The translations under genes were made by a program, and so were the position numbers. Positions 9,185-18,411 of a stretch of DNA of 50,868 nt are shown here, one piece after another. Every line of letters starts with the position of its first letter. Within the stretch, counting starts at the first letter, position 1. The stretch is taken from positions 1 to 50,868 of the forward strand of contig CAVPEB010000057.1 in assembly GCA_963702765.1 (NCBI GenBank), written 5' to 3'. The DNA is from DATMNR01 sp963702765. GTDB lineage: Bacteria; Chloroflexota; Ktedonobacteria; Ktedonobacterales; Ktedonobacteraceae. A model generated the notes under the pieces. It worked only from the letters and a program-made list of their open reading frames with translations, did not search any database and was not told where the DNA came from.

Positions 9185-11358
9185 AGTATAGATCGTTTAA
9201 TTGTGGTGGGTCCAGAATGCATAGATCAGCTCTGCCTGCTGCAATGATAGTGTTGACTTCGTCGCCAGTTGTCAAATATCCTCCAACCATGGTAAGAATT
9301 TCTGCCTCGTTACGAATCCGATCGCTGAATGGTGTCAAGAACCCGCGTCCATAGGCTGGTTCACTGTCGATGGTCGTCTGGCCTGTTACAACCGCGATTA
9401 TATCACACGCATGCTCTTTGAGCATTTGAGCGACTCTGACAGCGTCATCCACTTCTAATCCACCCTTGACACAGTCACTAGCGGAGATGGTAACAAAGAT
9501 GGGCTTGTCCTGAGGCCAGGTTTCGCGTACAGCATCGAATATTTCCAGTGGAAAACACATACGATGATGCAAGTCACCACCATATTCATCCTGTCGCAGG
9601 TTAGTGAGAGGTGAAATAAAGCTTGCTAATAGATAGCCTTGAGCAAAGTTGAGTTGTAAGACATCGAACCCAGCCTCATGTGCCCTCTGAGTAGCGAGCA
9701 CAAAATCGTCACGCACTCTGTCCATATCAGCTCGCTTCATCTCAATGGGAACCTGGTTGGATGGTGAGTAGGGTACTGGTGATGATGAGAATAGCGGCCA
9801 GTTGTCTTCTTGTAGCGGTCTGTCCAGTCCGTTTGTCCTCGATCGAGTTGAGCCTCGACGTCCTGCATGGTTCAACTGGATGGCGACCTTCGCTGATGTA
9901 TGGTTATGAATAAATTCGACAACTCGTTTCCAAGCTTCAACGTGGTCAGTATGATATATACCAGCGCAATCTGGCGTGATACGTCCTTGAGCGGAAATTG
10001 CAACTTGCTCGGCTTCTACCAGACCAGCACCGCAGCAAGCTGCCCTTTGCATCTGATTTGCATATGCTTCTACAGGGAGACCATTTTGAGCAGCACAATC
10101 GGGATATGGTGAAAGTGCTATGCGATTAGGTAGATGCACCCGGCGCAATGTTAGTGGTGTAAATAGAGGTGGGGGTGCAAAAAGCGTTTGAGTTGCTGAG
10201 GAGTTTTCAGTGTTGGATTGCGATAGTGCCTTGTTAGTATACCAGCGATCGACAACATCACCGTAGCGCTGATCGCGTAAACGAAGATCGTCGTAGGTAA
10301 TTCTACCACTGCGAGTGAGTAGATTGAATGTGAATGGTATCGGATCAAGAGTCATGTGACGTTTGAGAGTTTCAAAGTACGATTGGCTTTCTTTTGCAGC
10401 TCTTTGGAAGATTTCAACGACTGGCTTACGCTCTAACTCAAATTCATTCAAGGCTGTTTCCAAATCGCTATGCTGTTCCAGGGCACTTGCAAGAGCAATG
10501 GCATCTTCCATAGCAAGTTTTGTTCCTGAGCCAATGGAGAAGTGAGCTGTGTGTATGGCGTCGCCAAGTAGAACTATGTTTTTATGGTGCCAGTGCTGTG
10601 TCTTGAGCATAGGAAAGCTGATCCATTTTGAATTGTTAGATAGCAGCATTGCTCCTCCAAGGTTTTCCTCGAGAAGTTGCTGACAATAGGCTAGACTTTG
10701 TGCCTCATCTGATTCATCAAGACCAGCTTTTAACCAGGAAGCCTCGTCACATTCAATGATAAAGGTACTTGTAGTGCCATTGAATGGATAGGAGTGCACT
10801 TGAAACAAGCCATGTTCATTTTCACGGAAAATGAATGTAAATGCATCGAGTACTTTATTGGCACCAAGCCAGATATATCTTGCCTTACCGTATTCTAAAC
10901 TGGGTTTGAAACTCGACTCATATTTTTTACGAACTATGCTGTTGAGACCATCCGCGGCAATTAGCAAATCGTAGTCTCTCAAGCTCGGCAAGATCGTTGA
11001 TCTCGTAGCTAAATTTTAGATTGATGCCAAGCTCAAAGCAGCGATTTTGTAAGATGTTGAGCAGGGATTTACGCGAAATGCTAGAGATTACGTGTCCGCC
11101 ACAACTCATTTTTTGATTTCTATAATATATATCAATAGTATCCCAAATCACAAAATGATCGGTGATTTGTTCGTATGATCTGTTATCAGCTCTCTGGAAG
11201 GAAGCCAAGGTGCGATCGGAAAAAACTACACCCCAACCATAGGTAACATCTGCTGCATTGCGCTCGATAATGGTGATATCGTTCGTGGGATTAGCTTTTT
11301 TTATGAGCAAACCACAATAAAGCCCTGCCGGACCTCCGCCAAGTATGACTATCTTCAT
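9165..11358 (-). CDS. 2-aminobenzoyl-CoA (or salicylyl-CoA) monooxygenase/reductase, split by one-base frameshift
   Basis: Two open frames join to about 730 residues. The N-terminal half is an FAD aromatic hydroxylase (ILGGGPAGLYCGLLIKKANP at residues 4-23; later LLGDAIHTAHFSIGSGTK). The C-terminal half is an Old Yellow Enzyme-like FMN reductase (LTLRRVHLPNRIALSPYPD, VAIQLNHAGRRG). This fusion is characteristic of 2-aminobenzoyl-CoA monooxygenase/reductase and the related salicylyl-CoA 5-hydroxylase. Reading frame breaks near 10975-10985: ...NDLAELE continues as DYDLLIAADGLNS once one base is removed from GAGAGAC. The C terminus, after RADLCILDPPQLNDLY, seems some 30-40 residues shorter than I expect for the family. 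It starts with ATGA overlapping the upstream stop. Confidence 0.8.
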
Positions 11359-12224
11359 TTTGCTCTCCTCATACCCTGTGCATAAAGAAACTCAACAAGT
11401 CGGTCGAGTTGTGCTACATCGGGTACAGTCGGGAAAAGCACAAGCTCATCACAACCTGCATCTTCATAGCCACGAATGAACTGAGCGATGGATTGAGGGC
11501 TTGTCAAAAGGCCCGAAGCAATTCTTTCTGCGAAAGGCCCAGTAAAAGCATAGTAATCTCTCAGATAGTGATAACCTGCTTTGATTACATCGTCATCACC
11601 GAGTGCGAAGTATCCCTGTGCCCAAATTTGTGGTTTGCCGGAGCGCCCTGCATCACGCCAAGCGGCAAACGCTTTGTCAGCAGCACGAGCAAAAGCTCTA
11701 GGTGGACCTCCACCATGCACATACCCATCAGTATAACGGACCATTCGAGCGTAACTCTGGTCACTTAAACCGCCAACCAGGAGGTCTGGACCTCCATGAT
11801 GAGTCGTTTTGGGGCCAATGTTGTTGTCTTCCCAAATAGATCGCAATGCGGAAAGCTGTTCCGAAAGTCGCTTGCCACGATCTCGATAGTCAACACCAGC
11901 AGTGTCATAATCTTCTTTACGAGCCCCTACTGCAAGACCTAGCACAAGTCTGCCTCCAGAGAGGGCATCAAGGGAGGCAGTGGTCTTAGCGAGTAAAGCA
12001 TTATTGTGGAGCGGGCCAATAATAATGGTGGTAGCCAGTTTGACATGCTGAGTAACACCTGCAACTGTGGCAAGGGTAATGAGTGGATCGTAACTGTCGT
12101 AGACCAATCGGTCCAGTACTCCCAGGCTGGAGAAAGGGCCTTCATCTGCTCTGCAAGCCCATTCATTAATGATCTGCCCATTTGCACCTGGGATAGTACT
12201 GGGTAGTCCAACACCGACTTGCAT
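11355..12224 (-). CDS. LLM class flavin-dependent (F420-type) oxidoreductase
   Basis: About 289 residues of the bacterial-luciferase-like TIM-barrel family: QVGVGLPSTIPG at the N terminus, GPLHNNALLAKTTASLDALSGGRLVLGLAVG in the centre (classic LLM segment), and VGGLSDQSYARMVRYTDGYVHGGG later. Members use FMN or F420. The start ATG at 12224 follows AGTAGGTG; its TGA overlaps the ATG of the monooxygenase by 4 nt, so it is the first gene of the anthranilate operon. F420 use is supported indirectly by the F420 biosynthesis operon 3 kb away. Its step in the pathway is unknown. Confidence 0.8.
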   Translation of the reverse strand: MQVGVGLPSTIPGANGQIINEWACRADEGPFSSLGVLDRLVYDSYDPLITLATVAGVTQHVKLATTIIIGPLHNNALLAKTTASLDALSGGRLVLGLAVGARKEDYDTAGVDYRDRGKRLSEQLSALRSIWEDNNIGPKTTHHGGPDLLVGGLSDQSYARMVRYTDGYVHGGGPPRAFARAADKAFAAWRDAGRSGKPQIWAQGYFALGDDDVIKAGYHYLRDYYAFTGPFAERIASGLLTSPQSIAQFIRGYEDAGCDELVLFPTVPDVAQLDRLVEFLYAQGMRRAK

Positions 12225-12384
12225 AATCACCTACTCTTTGTTAGTAGTGTAAAATATTGATAGCTTGAGCTAAGTATGCATCAAAGTAAGCGCTATTTCA
12301 AGGACGCATAGTTTAGTTTTCCTAAGTGGTATCTGAGGATGTTTTTGCAAGGTTTGCGGAGAGATTATTATGAAGAAATATCGA

Positions 12385-12422
12385 AAGGCTGTAAATGATC
12401 ATCAGGGATCACTTACAGCCTT
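12385..12422 (-). terminator. Hairpin terminator downstream of glutamine synthetase gene
   Basis: Read on the minus strand, AAGGCTGTAAGTGATC pairs with GATCATTTACAGCCTT (16 pairs including one G-U) around the loop CCTGAT, followed by a weakly T-rich stretch. It lies 22 nt after the glnA stop. The T tract is poor, so efficiency is uncertain. Confidence 0.65.
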
Positions 12423-12444
12423 GGTTCGGATTCTGAATCCAGGT

Positions 12445-13876
12445 TTACACGTCGTAGTAGAGGGCAAATTCAATCGGTGCCGGGCGCAAACGTACCTCGT
12501 CGGATTGTGATCGTTTCAAGTCGACATAATGTTCGAGTACATCGGTTGTGAAGACACCACCTTCGAGTAAGAAGGAATGATCGTCTTCAAGTGCGTTCAA
12601 TGCTTCATCAAGTGAGCCAGGAACGGAACGGATCTCACTCAGTTCTTCCTTCGACATATGATAGAGGTCACGATCTACAGGACCATAGCCATGATCACTT
12701 GGATCAATGCCGCGACGTATACCATCAAGGCCAGCCATCAACAAGGCGGAGAATGCCAGGTAAGGATTTGCTGTTGGATCGGGTGGGCGGAACTCGACGC
12801 GCTTTGCTGACGGACAATCGGTTATGGGAATACGAACGGCAGCGCTGCGGTTGCCTTTTGAGAAGACGAGGTTGACCGGCGCTTCAAACCCGGGAACCAG
12901 GCGTTTGTAGCTATTAGTAGTGGAAGCAACAATGGCCAGAAGTGCCGGAGCATGTGTCAGAAGGCCGCCAATGTAATATCGAGCAGTCTGAGAGAGACCA
13001 GCATAGCCCTCACCATCGTAGAATAATGGTTTCTCATTCTTCCACAGGCTTTGATGAACATGCATACCTGATCCATTATCGCCAAACACAGGTTTAGGCA
13101 TGAAAGTGACGGTTTTGCCATGCTTACGAGCTGTATTCTTGACAACATATTTGTAGAGCATCATATTGTCGCTGGTCTTGAGCAGTGTGTTGAAACGAAT
13201 GTCAATTTCGCCTTGCCCTGGACCTCCAACCTCATGATGTTGCGCCTCGACCAATACACCCAACTCTTCGAGGAGAAGTGCCATTTCGCTACGCATATCT
13301 TGTAAGGTATCATTAGGGGCGACTGGGAAGTAGCCTTCCTTTACACGCATGCGATGACCAAGGTTAGGTTTACCATTACGCGCAGTATTCCAATGTGCCT
13401 CATCTGAATCAATTTCTGCATACTGGATATTTGCTGTAGAATTATAGAGCACGTTGTCAAAGATAAAGAATTCAGCTTCTGGGCCAAAGTAGCTTGTATC
13501 GGCAATGCCAGTTGAACGAAGATATTCTTCAGCCTTATAGGCTATATGGCGCGGATCACGGCTATAGCGTTTCTTGCGTCCTGCCGGGCCAGGATGTGCG
13601 ACGTCACAGATCAGGCTCAATGTTGGAATGGAAGTAAAGGGATCCATGATGGCAGTAGTTGGATCAGGGAATAAGTAGCATATCGCTTTCATTGATAGTC
13701 TGAAATCCACGTACACTGGAGCCGTCGAATGCTTTTCCTTCGACAAAGGTTTCCTCTTCAAGTTCGCGAATTGGCACGGTAAAATGTTGCCACATACCCG
13801 GCACATCTACAAATTTGAAGTCAACCATTTTTACGCCGTTTTCGCTTGCGTATCGCAATACCTCTTCTGGGGTCAT
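12445..13876 (-). CDS. glnA: Type I glutamine synthetase, split by one-base frameshift
   Basis: Corrected product is about 476 residues. It makes glutamine from glutamate, ammonia and ATP. Motifs: KMVDFKFVDVPGMWQHF and KAFDGSSVRGFQ in the N domain, then FGPEAEFFIFD, GGPGQGEIDIRFN, NGSGMHVHQSLW, NRSAAVRIPI and EFRPPDPTANPYLAFSALLMAGLDGI in the catalytic domain; PVDRDLYHM lies in the region of the adenylylated tyrosine loop of type I enzymes. The ATG at 13876 has GGAGAG upstream. The frame breaks at 13667-13669: INESDMLLIP continues in the other frame as DPTTAIMDPF when one of three Cs (minus strand) is removed. Probably a sequence error. Confidence 0.9.
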
Positions 13877-14074
13877 ATCTGTTGCTCTCCTTCGGCATGT
13901 CTCCTGTAACCGATCCTTGTACAGGAAGCCTGTTCTGATTGAATAGACATATACACTTTATACAAGATGCGAGGCATTTCACATTCCTTCTTACCTACAC
14001 TATCTCTCTTATGAGGATACTCTTGTACTGCTCAGGATACTACTGTTAGATTACCTGAAATTCTTGACTTGTTT

Positions 14075-14093
14075 TTTGTGCATATTGCACAAA
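14075..14093. promoter_or_regulatory. Palindromic operator candidate TTTGTGCA-TAT-TGCACAAA
   Basis: A perfect 8-bp inverted repeat with a 3-bp centre lies between the divergent glnA and LmeA-like genes, 199 nt upstream of the glnA start and 88 nt upstream of the other start. Size and symmetry fit a dimeric repressor site. No regulator can be named from the sequence. The rest of this roughly 300-nt gap (13877-14180) holds the promoter candidate at 14125 and nothing else I recognise. Confidence 0.45.
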
Positions 14094-14124
14094 TTCTCCT
14101 CAATAGAGCATGTTATTTAAAGAC

Positions 14125-14153
14125 TTGCATTCATGATATGAAATCTGTAAGAT
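14125..14153 (+). promoter_or_regulatory. Sigma-70-type promoter candidate
   Basis: TTGCAT, 17 bp, TAAGAT, ending 27 nt before the ATG at 14181. The -35 is close to consensus and the -10 matches four of six positions. Plausible promoter for the LmeA-like gene. Confidence 0.45.
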
Positions 14154-14180
14154 GACCTAAACAAATGCAGGGAGAAATGT

Positions 14181-14828
14181 ATGTCGTATCAGAATCAGCC
14201 TTCCTCGTCACCATTGCCTTTACAACAAGAAGCTAAGACTACATTGAATAAACCCCGTTTTGCTCGAGTTCGTGGTTGGTTAAGAAGTCGAACAGGTCGT
14301 ATAGTTATCCCACTTATAGCGCTACTGGTAGGGGTAGTGCTTGGTGTCACAGCATTATTTCTGTTTGGAGAATCGGGTGTTGGACCAATAATCATCGTAC
14401 CTGGATCCTCTAAAGGAGACATTATTGTAGAAGCTGATAGGATTTTCATCACTCAACTGGTGACAAAGAATTTGACTAGTTCTGGTATGCCAGGTCAAAT
14501 CCAAAATGTCAATGTGAACCTGAAAGAGGGTGGTCAAATGATTGTGAGCGGGGAGGATGTGTTACAAATTTTCGGTGTTCAAGTAAACAGACCTTTTACT
14601 TTTAATGTGCAGCTATATGTAAGTTCCTGCTTTCTAAAGATACATATTGTACGCGCTGATTTCAGCAATATTCCCGTAACAAGCTTTGCTCAAAGCTTTG
14701 AAACACAGATCAATCAGCAGTTGCAGCAAAAGCCTGAAGGGCTGCCCAGTGGCTTTCAGTACTGTACAACGGGTGTGAGAACCGAGCCAACTGGGATCTT
14801 TTTGACATATGAGGCGATACCTGTTTAG
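14181..14828 (+). CDS. Membrane-anchored LmeA/DUF2993-like protein
   Basis: 215 residues. A basic cytoplasmic N terminus (about 1-45) precedes one membrane helix (IVIPLIALLVGVVLGVTALFLF). The extracytoplasmic part starts with a beta-rich region, IIVEADRIFITQLVTKNL, and continues GQIQNVNVNLKEGGQMIVSGEDVLQIFGVQVNRPFTFNVQL, the repeating pattern of LmeA/DUF2993 lipid-binding-type domains. A paralogue with the same layout lies at 46938-47756. Ribosome site GGGAGA. Function unknown. Its 3' end overlaps by 119 nt the convergent amidinohydrolase open frame. Confidence 0.7.
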   Translation: MSYQNQPSSSPLPLQQEAKTTLNKPRFARVRGWLRSRTGRIVIPLIALLVGVVLGVTALFLFGESGVGPIIIVPGSSKGDIIVEADRIFITQLVTKNLTSSGMPGQIQNVNVNLKEGGQMIVSGEDVLQIFGVQVNRPFTFNVQLYVSSCFLKIHIVRADFSNIPVTSFAQSFETQINQQLQQKPEGLPSGFQYCTTGVRTEPTGIFLTYEAIPV

Positions 14829-15720
14829 GATAAGGAGTGTCTACGCCTAGCACATAATCTCGCAAAATTGGTCTCGTCAAGCATGTCGGTCCTCCCTCTG
14901 CTTTAAGCGAGATCTCATTTCCCTTATAAGTCATGATTTCACAGCCTGCATCTTCCAATAAGTGTTTCGTTACCGGGTTACCTTCCAGCATCAGACATTT
15001 ACGGGGTGCAAGCGCCAGGACGTTGGTGCCCATAGTCGGGAACTCTTCTTCAGGTATGACAATCAGGTTGAAATTACGCCGTTGTAACTCATGCCAGAAA
15101 GGGACTGCCATGAGTGGTGGGTAGACGACCGCAGTATTTTCATTGACAATACTAATAAATGAGAGCAGATGCAAGCAAGCCTCGGGGCCAGTGTAGTATG
15201 GCAATTCTACTGGGATGACCTTTACTCCTATTCCTGATAAAGCCTCGCGAAGCTGGCGTAATCCTTCTGTATTGGTACGAAAACCCAGACCCACTGCAAG
15301 CGTATCATGGTCAACCCACAAAAGATCGCCTCCCTCTGCACGTGCATCACCGTGCAATGTGTAGAGTATGGGTATACCCATTTGCTCAAATCGGCGTGCC
15401 ATCACTGCCTCTTCGCCGCGCCGTTGAGATTTACCCATGCTTAAAATAATTGCACCATGGTCGGTCACGAGGGCTGGGTCAAAAGCGAAGATTGCGTCGG
15501 CATGTTCAGGCTGAGGAGCATCGTGATAGACAACTTCTGCGCCGCCTTTTCGCAGCAGATCGACCAGTGCATCATGTTCTAGTTGTGCTATAGTCACATC
15601 AGGTCTTCCAGTATAATGCCAGGCTACCGGGTCAGACACAGCAAAAGCTTGTTCGGGACGTTTTACAAGAACAGTACGAAGAGGTGCAACCATGCTCTGG
15701 CTACCGTAATTTCTGGCCAC
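14710..15720 (-). CDS. Arginine deiminase/DDAH-type amidinohydrolase
   Basis: About 336 residues of the guanidino-modifying enzyme superfamily. Conserved items: MVAPLRTVLVKRP near the N terminus, EGGDLLWVD (Asp of the catalytic set), EACLHLLSFISIV (catalytic His) and the nucleophile in GGPTCLTRPILRD. Dimethylargininase or a related hydrolase fits best; the substrate is unproven. GTG at 15720, 6 nt after GGAGGA, is preferred over the TTG at 15756 that overlaps the previous gene. The conserved protein should end near GGPTCLTRPILRD (about 14845), yet the frame runs roughly 45 codons on into the convergent gene, suggesting a lost stop or a nearby base error. Last gene of the F420 operon. Confidence 0.78.
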   Translation of the reverse strand: MARNYGSQSMVAPLRTVLVKRPEQAFAVSDPVAWHYTGRPDVTIAQLEHDALVDLLRKGGAEVVYHDAPQPEHADAIFAFDPALVTDHGAIILSMGKSQRRGEEAVMARRFEQMGIPILYTLHGDARAEGGDLLWVDHDTLAVGLGFRTNTEGLRQLREALSGIGVKVIPVELPYYTGPEACLHLLSFISIVNENTAVVYPPLMAVPFWHELQRRNFNLIVIPEEEFPTMGTNVLALAPRKCLMLEGNPVTKHLLEDAGCEIMTYKGNEISLKAEGGPTCLTRPILRDYVLGVDTPYPKQVSPHMSKRSQLARFSHPLYSTESHWAALQAFAATAD

Positions 15721-15739
15721 TTGATGTCCTCCTACGTTG

Positions 15740-16150
15740 CTAGTCGAAATACTCAATGACGCGTTCTGGCTTTAAGAGCAAACTCATACGTGTCTCTTTC
15801 GAGAACTGATCTTGCATTTGCCTTCTAGCTTTCTCTTCTCCGTGGTAACGTGCTGAAAGGCGGTAGATATCATTCTGTGTTTTTTGGGGATCATCGATCA
15901 ATTGTACAGTTCCATTGATAGTAAGAAAATTGTAATCATCCTCAATGCAGATAGATATTCGAGGATCACGTCTCAAGTTGCGTTCTTTCAGACGGCCAAC
16001 TTTTGTATTCATCAAAATCGTACCATCATCTTCAAGCAGATACCACATTGTGGTAAGTTGAGGTGTGCCATCTTGATTAATAGTTGCAAGCACAGCAAAA
16101 CGTAGCTCCTGTAAAAAAGCTTGAGCTTTTTTTGAAAGATCAACAGTCAT
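15740..16150 (-). CDS. PPOX-class F420-dependent oxidoreductase-like protein
   Basis: About 136 residues with the split-barrel flavin-binding fold: ELRFAVLATINQDGTPQLTTMWYLLEDDGTILMNT, then RRDPRISICIEDDYNFLTINGTVQLI, typical of PPOX/FDOR-B proteins that bind F420 or FMN. ATG at 16150 overlaps the cofC stop by 11 nt, so it is translationally coupled to F420 biosynthesis, which favours F420 as cofactor. Substrate unknown. The next gene starts 19 nt downstream of its stop. Confidence 0.82.
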   Translation of the reverse strand: MTVDLSKKAQAFLQELRFAVLATINQDGTPQLTTMWYLLEDDGTILMNTKVGRLKERNLRRDPRISICIEDDYNFLTINGTVQLIDDPQKTQNDIYRLSARYHGEEKARRQMQDQFSKETRMSLLLKPERVIEYFD

Positions 16151-16760
16151 AAACAATCTCTTTTCTTTTGTTATTGAGTATCTCTAACTCATCCAGGTCA
16201 TCGATAGTGTCAATATCAAGAGCCAGACCAATACAACGAAACTTTGAATAACTCAGCTTTTTTTGCTTGGCAGCATCTACATAGTTCTGCAGGCTTCCAG
16301 GGCCAAATATATAGGGTAATGCAAGTGGAGGACGAACCAAAATAGCATTCGTTCCGGTTCCATCTCTGGATGGAGCAAGTACTACTTCATGCTGCAAGGA
16401 TTGCTCATAGAAACAAAGAATTTCCTGGGTTGTCAGTAGGGGGAGGTCTGCAGAAATTGTTAACAATGTAGTTACGCCTTGCGACAACTCTCTTAGAGCA
16501 GCGGCATGTAGAGCCTGGTTGTGGCCATGATATTCCTCAACGACTGCCTGTGCTCCCCACAAGTAAGCCTTTTCTAGCACCTGTTTGTCTGAGCTGACCA
16601 CGGATACTTTTTCAAACAATTCACTATCTACTAACACACACAGAACATGGTGGAGCATATCCAAAACTAATCTTTCTCTTTGGAGCTGGGTAAAAGATGA
16701 TGCAAGACGGCTTTTGGCTGTCACAAGTGATTTAACTGGAATGAGAGCATTGTATTTCAT
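16140..16760 (-). CDS. cofC: 2-phospho-L-lactate/phosphoenolpyruvate guanylyltransferase
   Basis: 206 residues of the CofC/FbiD family (nucleotidyltransferase fold): N-terminal ALIPVKSLVTAKSRLA, central TISADLPLLT (metal/GTP region), and SRDGTGTNAILVRPPLALPYIFG, a strong CofC signature. It activates 2-phospholactate or phosphoenolpyruvate with GTP for F420 assembly. Lies 11 nt downstream of cofD and overlaps the PPOX gene. The PEP route is suggested by the FbiB-C-like reductase two genes upstream. Confidence 0.88.
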   Translation of the reverse strand: MKYNALIPVKSLVTAKSRLASSFTQLQRERLVLDMLHHVLCVLVDSELFEKVSVVSSDKQVLEKAYLWGAQAVVEEYHGHNQALHAAALRELSQGVTTLLTISADLPLLTTQEILCFYEQSLQHEVVLAPSRDGTGTNAILVRPPLALPYIFGPGSLQNYVDAAKQKKLSYSKFRCIGLALDIDTIDDLDELEILNNKRKEIVYDC

Positions 16761-16771
16761 ATAGCCAAACG

Positions 16772-17701
16772 CTATCCTAATCCTGCAATTTCTAAAACTT
16801 TTTGAGCAAGAGCCTTCTTGGCCGCACCATCATGCATGATGGTATTTGTTGCAATTGCAGGAATGCCTAGATCCTCAATCGCACCTAAAAGGTGCTCATC
16901 CTGTTGATCTATTACCATCACATCTAGAAAATCTCGATAGCAGCGAGCAACTCCAGCAGGTGAGACTTCCATTTTCAGTCCATGCATCAACTTATCTGCC
17001 GGTCCTTTAATTGGAGCGCCGCCAACAATAGGGCTGATTGCGACTATCATCCCACTTGCTTCGTGTAGTGCATCATGAATGCCTGGAATAGCCAGGATAC
17101 TGCCAATACTGACAATAGGATTGCTTGGAGCGATCAAGATAGCTTCAGCGTCTTTGATAGCATCAAGAACTCCGGGGGCCGGGCGTAAATCACTGGCTCC
17201 GACAAAAACAACATCCAGTACTGCATCAGCACATCGTCGTTTGACCATGTATTCCTGGAAATGAAGAAGTCCTACAGGTGTCTGAATATGAGTTGAAACT
17301 TCTTGATCTGACATGGGCAAGATACGCAGTGCCAGACCAAGTTGTTTGCGCAATTCATCTGTAATTTCGCTGAGAGATTTGCCCTGGCGTAGGAGGTTGG
17401 TACGATGAATATGAGTGGCAAGGTCGCGATCTCCTAACATAAACCAATCTTCATTACCGTAGTTTGTTAACTGCTGCATCGTGTTGTAGGTATCCTTACG
17501 AATGCCCCAACCGTGTGCTTCGTCGACTAATCCTGCGAGCGTATACATCACGATATCCAGATCAGGCGATACATGCAGTCCGTAAAAATCACGATCATCT
17601 CCAGTATTGACTATGACAGTCAAATTTTCCTGGGGAACAACCTGTACCAGGCCCTGAAGAAAACGTGCAGCACCAACTCCGCCTGCTAGAACAACAATCA
17701 T
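16772..17701 (-). CDS. cofD: 2-phospho-L-lactate transferase
   Basis: 309 residues with the CofD/FbiA signature: VVLAGGVGAARFLQGL at the N terminus, VIVNTGDDRDFYGLHVSPDLDIVMYTLAG, ADLxPAPGVLDAI-like region, and IAPSNPIVSIGSILAIPGI (GTP-derived substrate binding). It transfers the phospholactyl or phosphoenolpyruvyl group to Fo (8-hydroxy-5-deazaflavin), giving F420-0 or dehydro-F420-0. Sits between the nitroreductase gene (19 nt) and cofC (11 nt). The Fo synthase genes (fbiC or cofG/cofH) are not in this window. Confidence 0.92.
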   Translation of the reverse strand: MIVVLAGGVGAARFLQGLVQVVPQENLTVIVNTGDDRDFYGLHVSPDLDIVMYTLAGLVDEAHGWGIRKDTYNTMQQLTNYGNEDWFMLGDRDLATHIHRTNLLRQGKSLSEITDELRKQLGLALRILPMSDQEVSTHIQTPVGLLHFQEYMVKRRCADAVLDVVFVGASDLRPAPGVLDAIKDAEAILIAPSNPIVSIGSILAIPGIHDALHEASGMIVAISPIVGGAPIKGPADKLMHGLKMEVSPAGVARCYRDFLDVMVIDQQDEHLLGAIEDLGIPAIATNTIMHDGAAKKALAQKVLEIAGLG

Positions 17702-17720
17702 ACAAACCTCAATTTACCTA

Positions 17721-18371
17721 TTAATCAAAGTGAACAATTAAACTACTCAATGGCAATCGTTCTCGCCGTTGCGGATCGGCAGCAGCATAACCAATTGTAA
17801 TCAAAGCCTGCGGGATAAGCCGCGGGTCTAAATCAATCGCTTCACAAACAATTTCAGGACAGAAGAGAGGAGCACACATCCAGCCAGCGTCCAATCCCAG
17901 GTCGTAGGCCATCAACAACATATTTTGGATTGCTGCTCCAATACTCTGGATTGCCATAGTCTTTTCATCCGCTTGCCTGCGCTCATCGGGATAATAATCA
18001 AGATCTTCGAGATAGAGACACGGGATGATGATCACGGGAGCATTGAGAATACGTTGACGTGATTTCTCAAGACGTATATTGACAATTTCTTGAATTTGGC
18101 CATCCATTTGCAGATTTTGCTGCCAGGTAGAACCCATCGCATCAGCAAGTCTTAATTTGGGAGATTGTTGAGTTAACACGGCAAAGCGCCAGGGTTGTCG
18201 TCCATGTGGGGATGGTGCCCAACGAGCGGCTTCTAAAATCTGTTCTATAAATTCAGGCGAAATAGATCGATGCTGGTATTTTCGTACACTGCGCCTGTTC
18301 TGTAATAAAGTTGCCAGGGTATCTGTCCGAACTGGCAATGTTATGGGTCGTTGCTCAGATTGTGTTGTCAC
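17721..18371 (-). CDS. Nitroreductase family protein, probable dehydro-F420-0 reductase (FbiB C-domain-like)
   Basis: 216 residues with nitroreductase FMN-binding motifs: NRRSVRKYQHRSI, AARWAPSPHGRQPWRFAVL, and a C-terminal TIGYAAADPQRRERLPLSSLI. In actinobacterial FbiB a domain of this type is fused to CofE and reduces dehydro-F420-0 with FMNH2. Here it is a separate gene between cofE (40 nt) and cofD (19 nt), so the same role is a reasoned inference. A general nitroreductase would be the alternative. Confidence 0.8.
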   Translation of the reverse strand: MTTQSEQRPITLPVRTDTLATLLQNRRSVRKYQHRSISPEFIEQILEAARWAPSPHGRQPWRFAVLTQQSPKLRLADAMGSTWQQNLQMDGQIQEIVNIRLEKSRQRILNAPVIIIPCLYLEDLDYYPDERRQADEKTMAIQSIGAAIQNMLLMAYDLGLDAGWMCAPLFCPEIVCEAIDLDPRLIPQALITIGYAAADPQRRERLPLSSLIVHFD

Positions 18372-18411
18372 GTTGATCTATTACCTTATAGTGCCTTTCA
18401 ATAGTAGTGGA

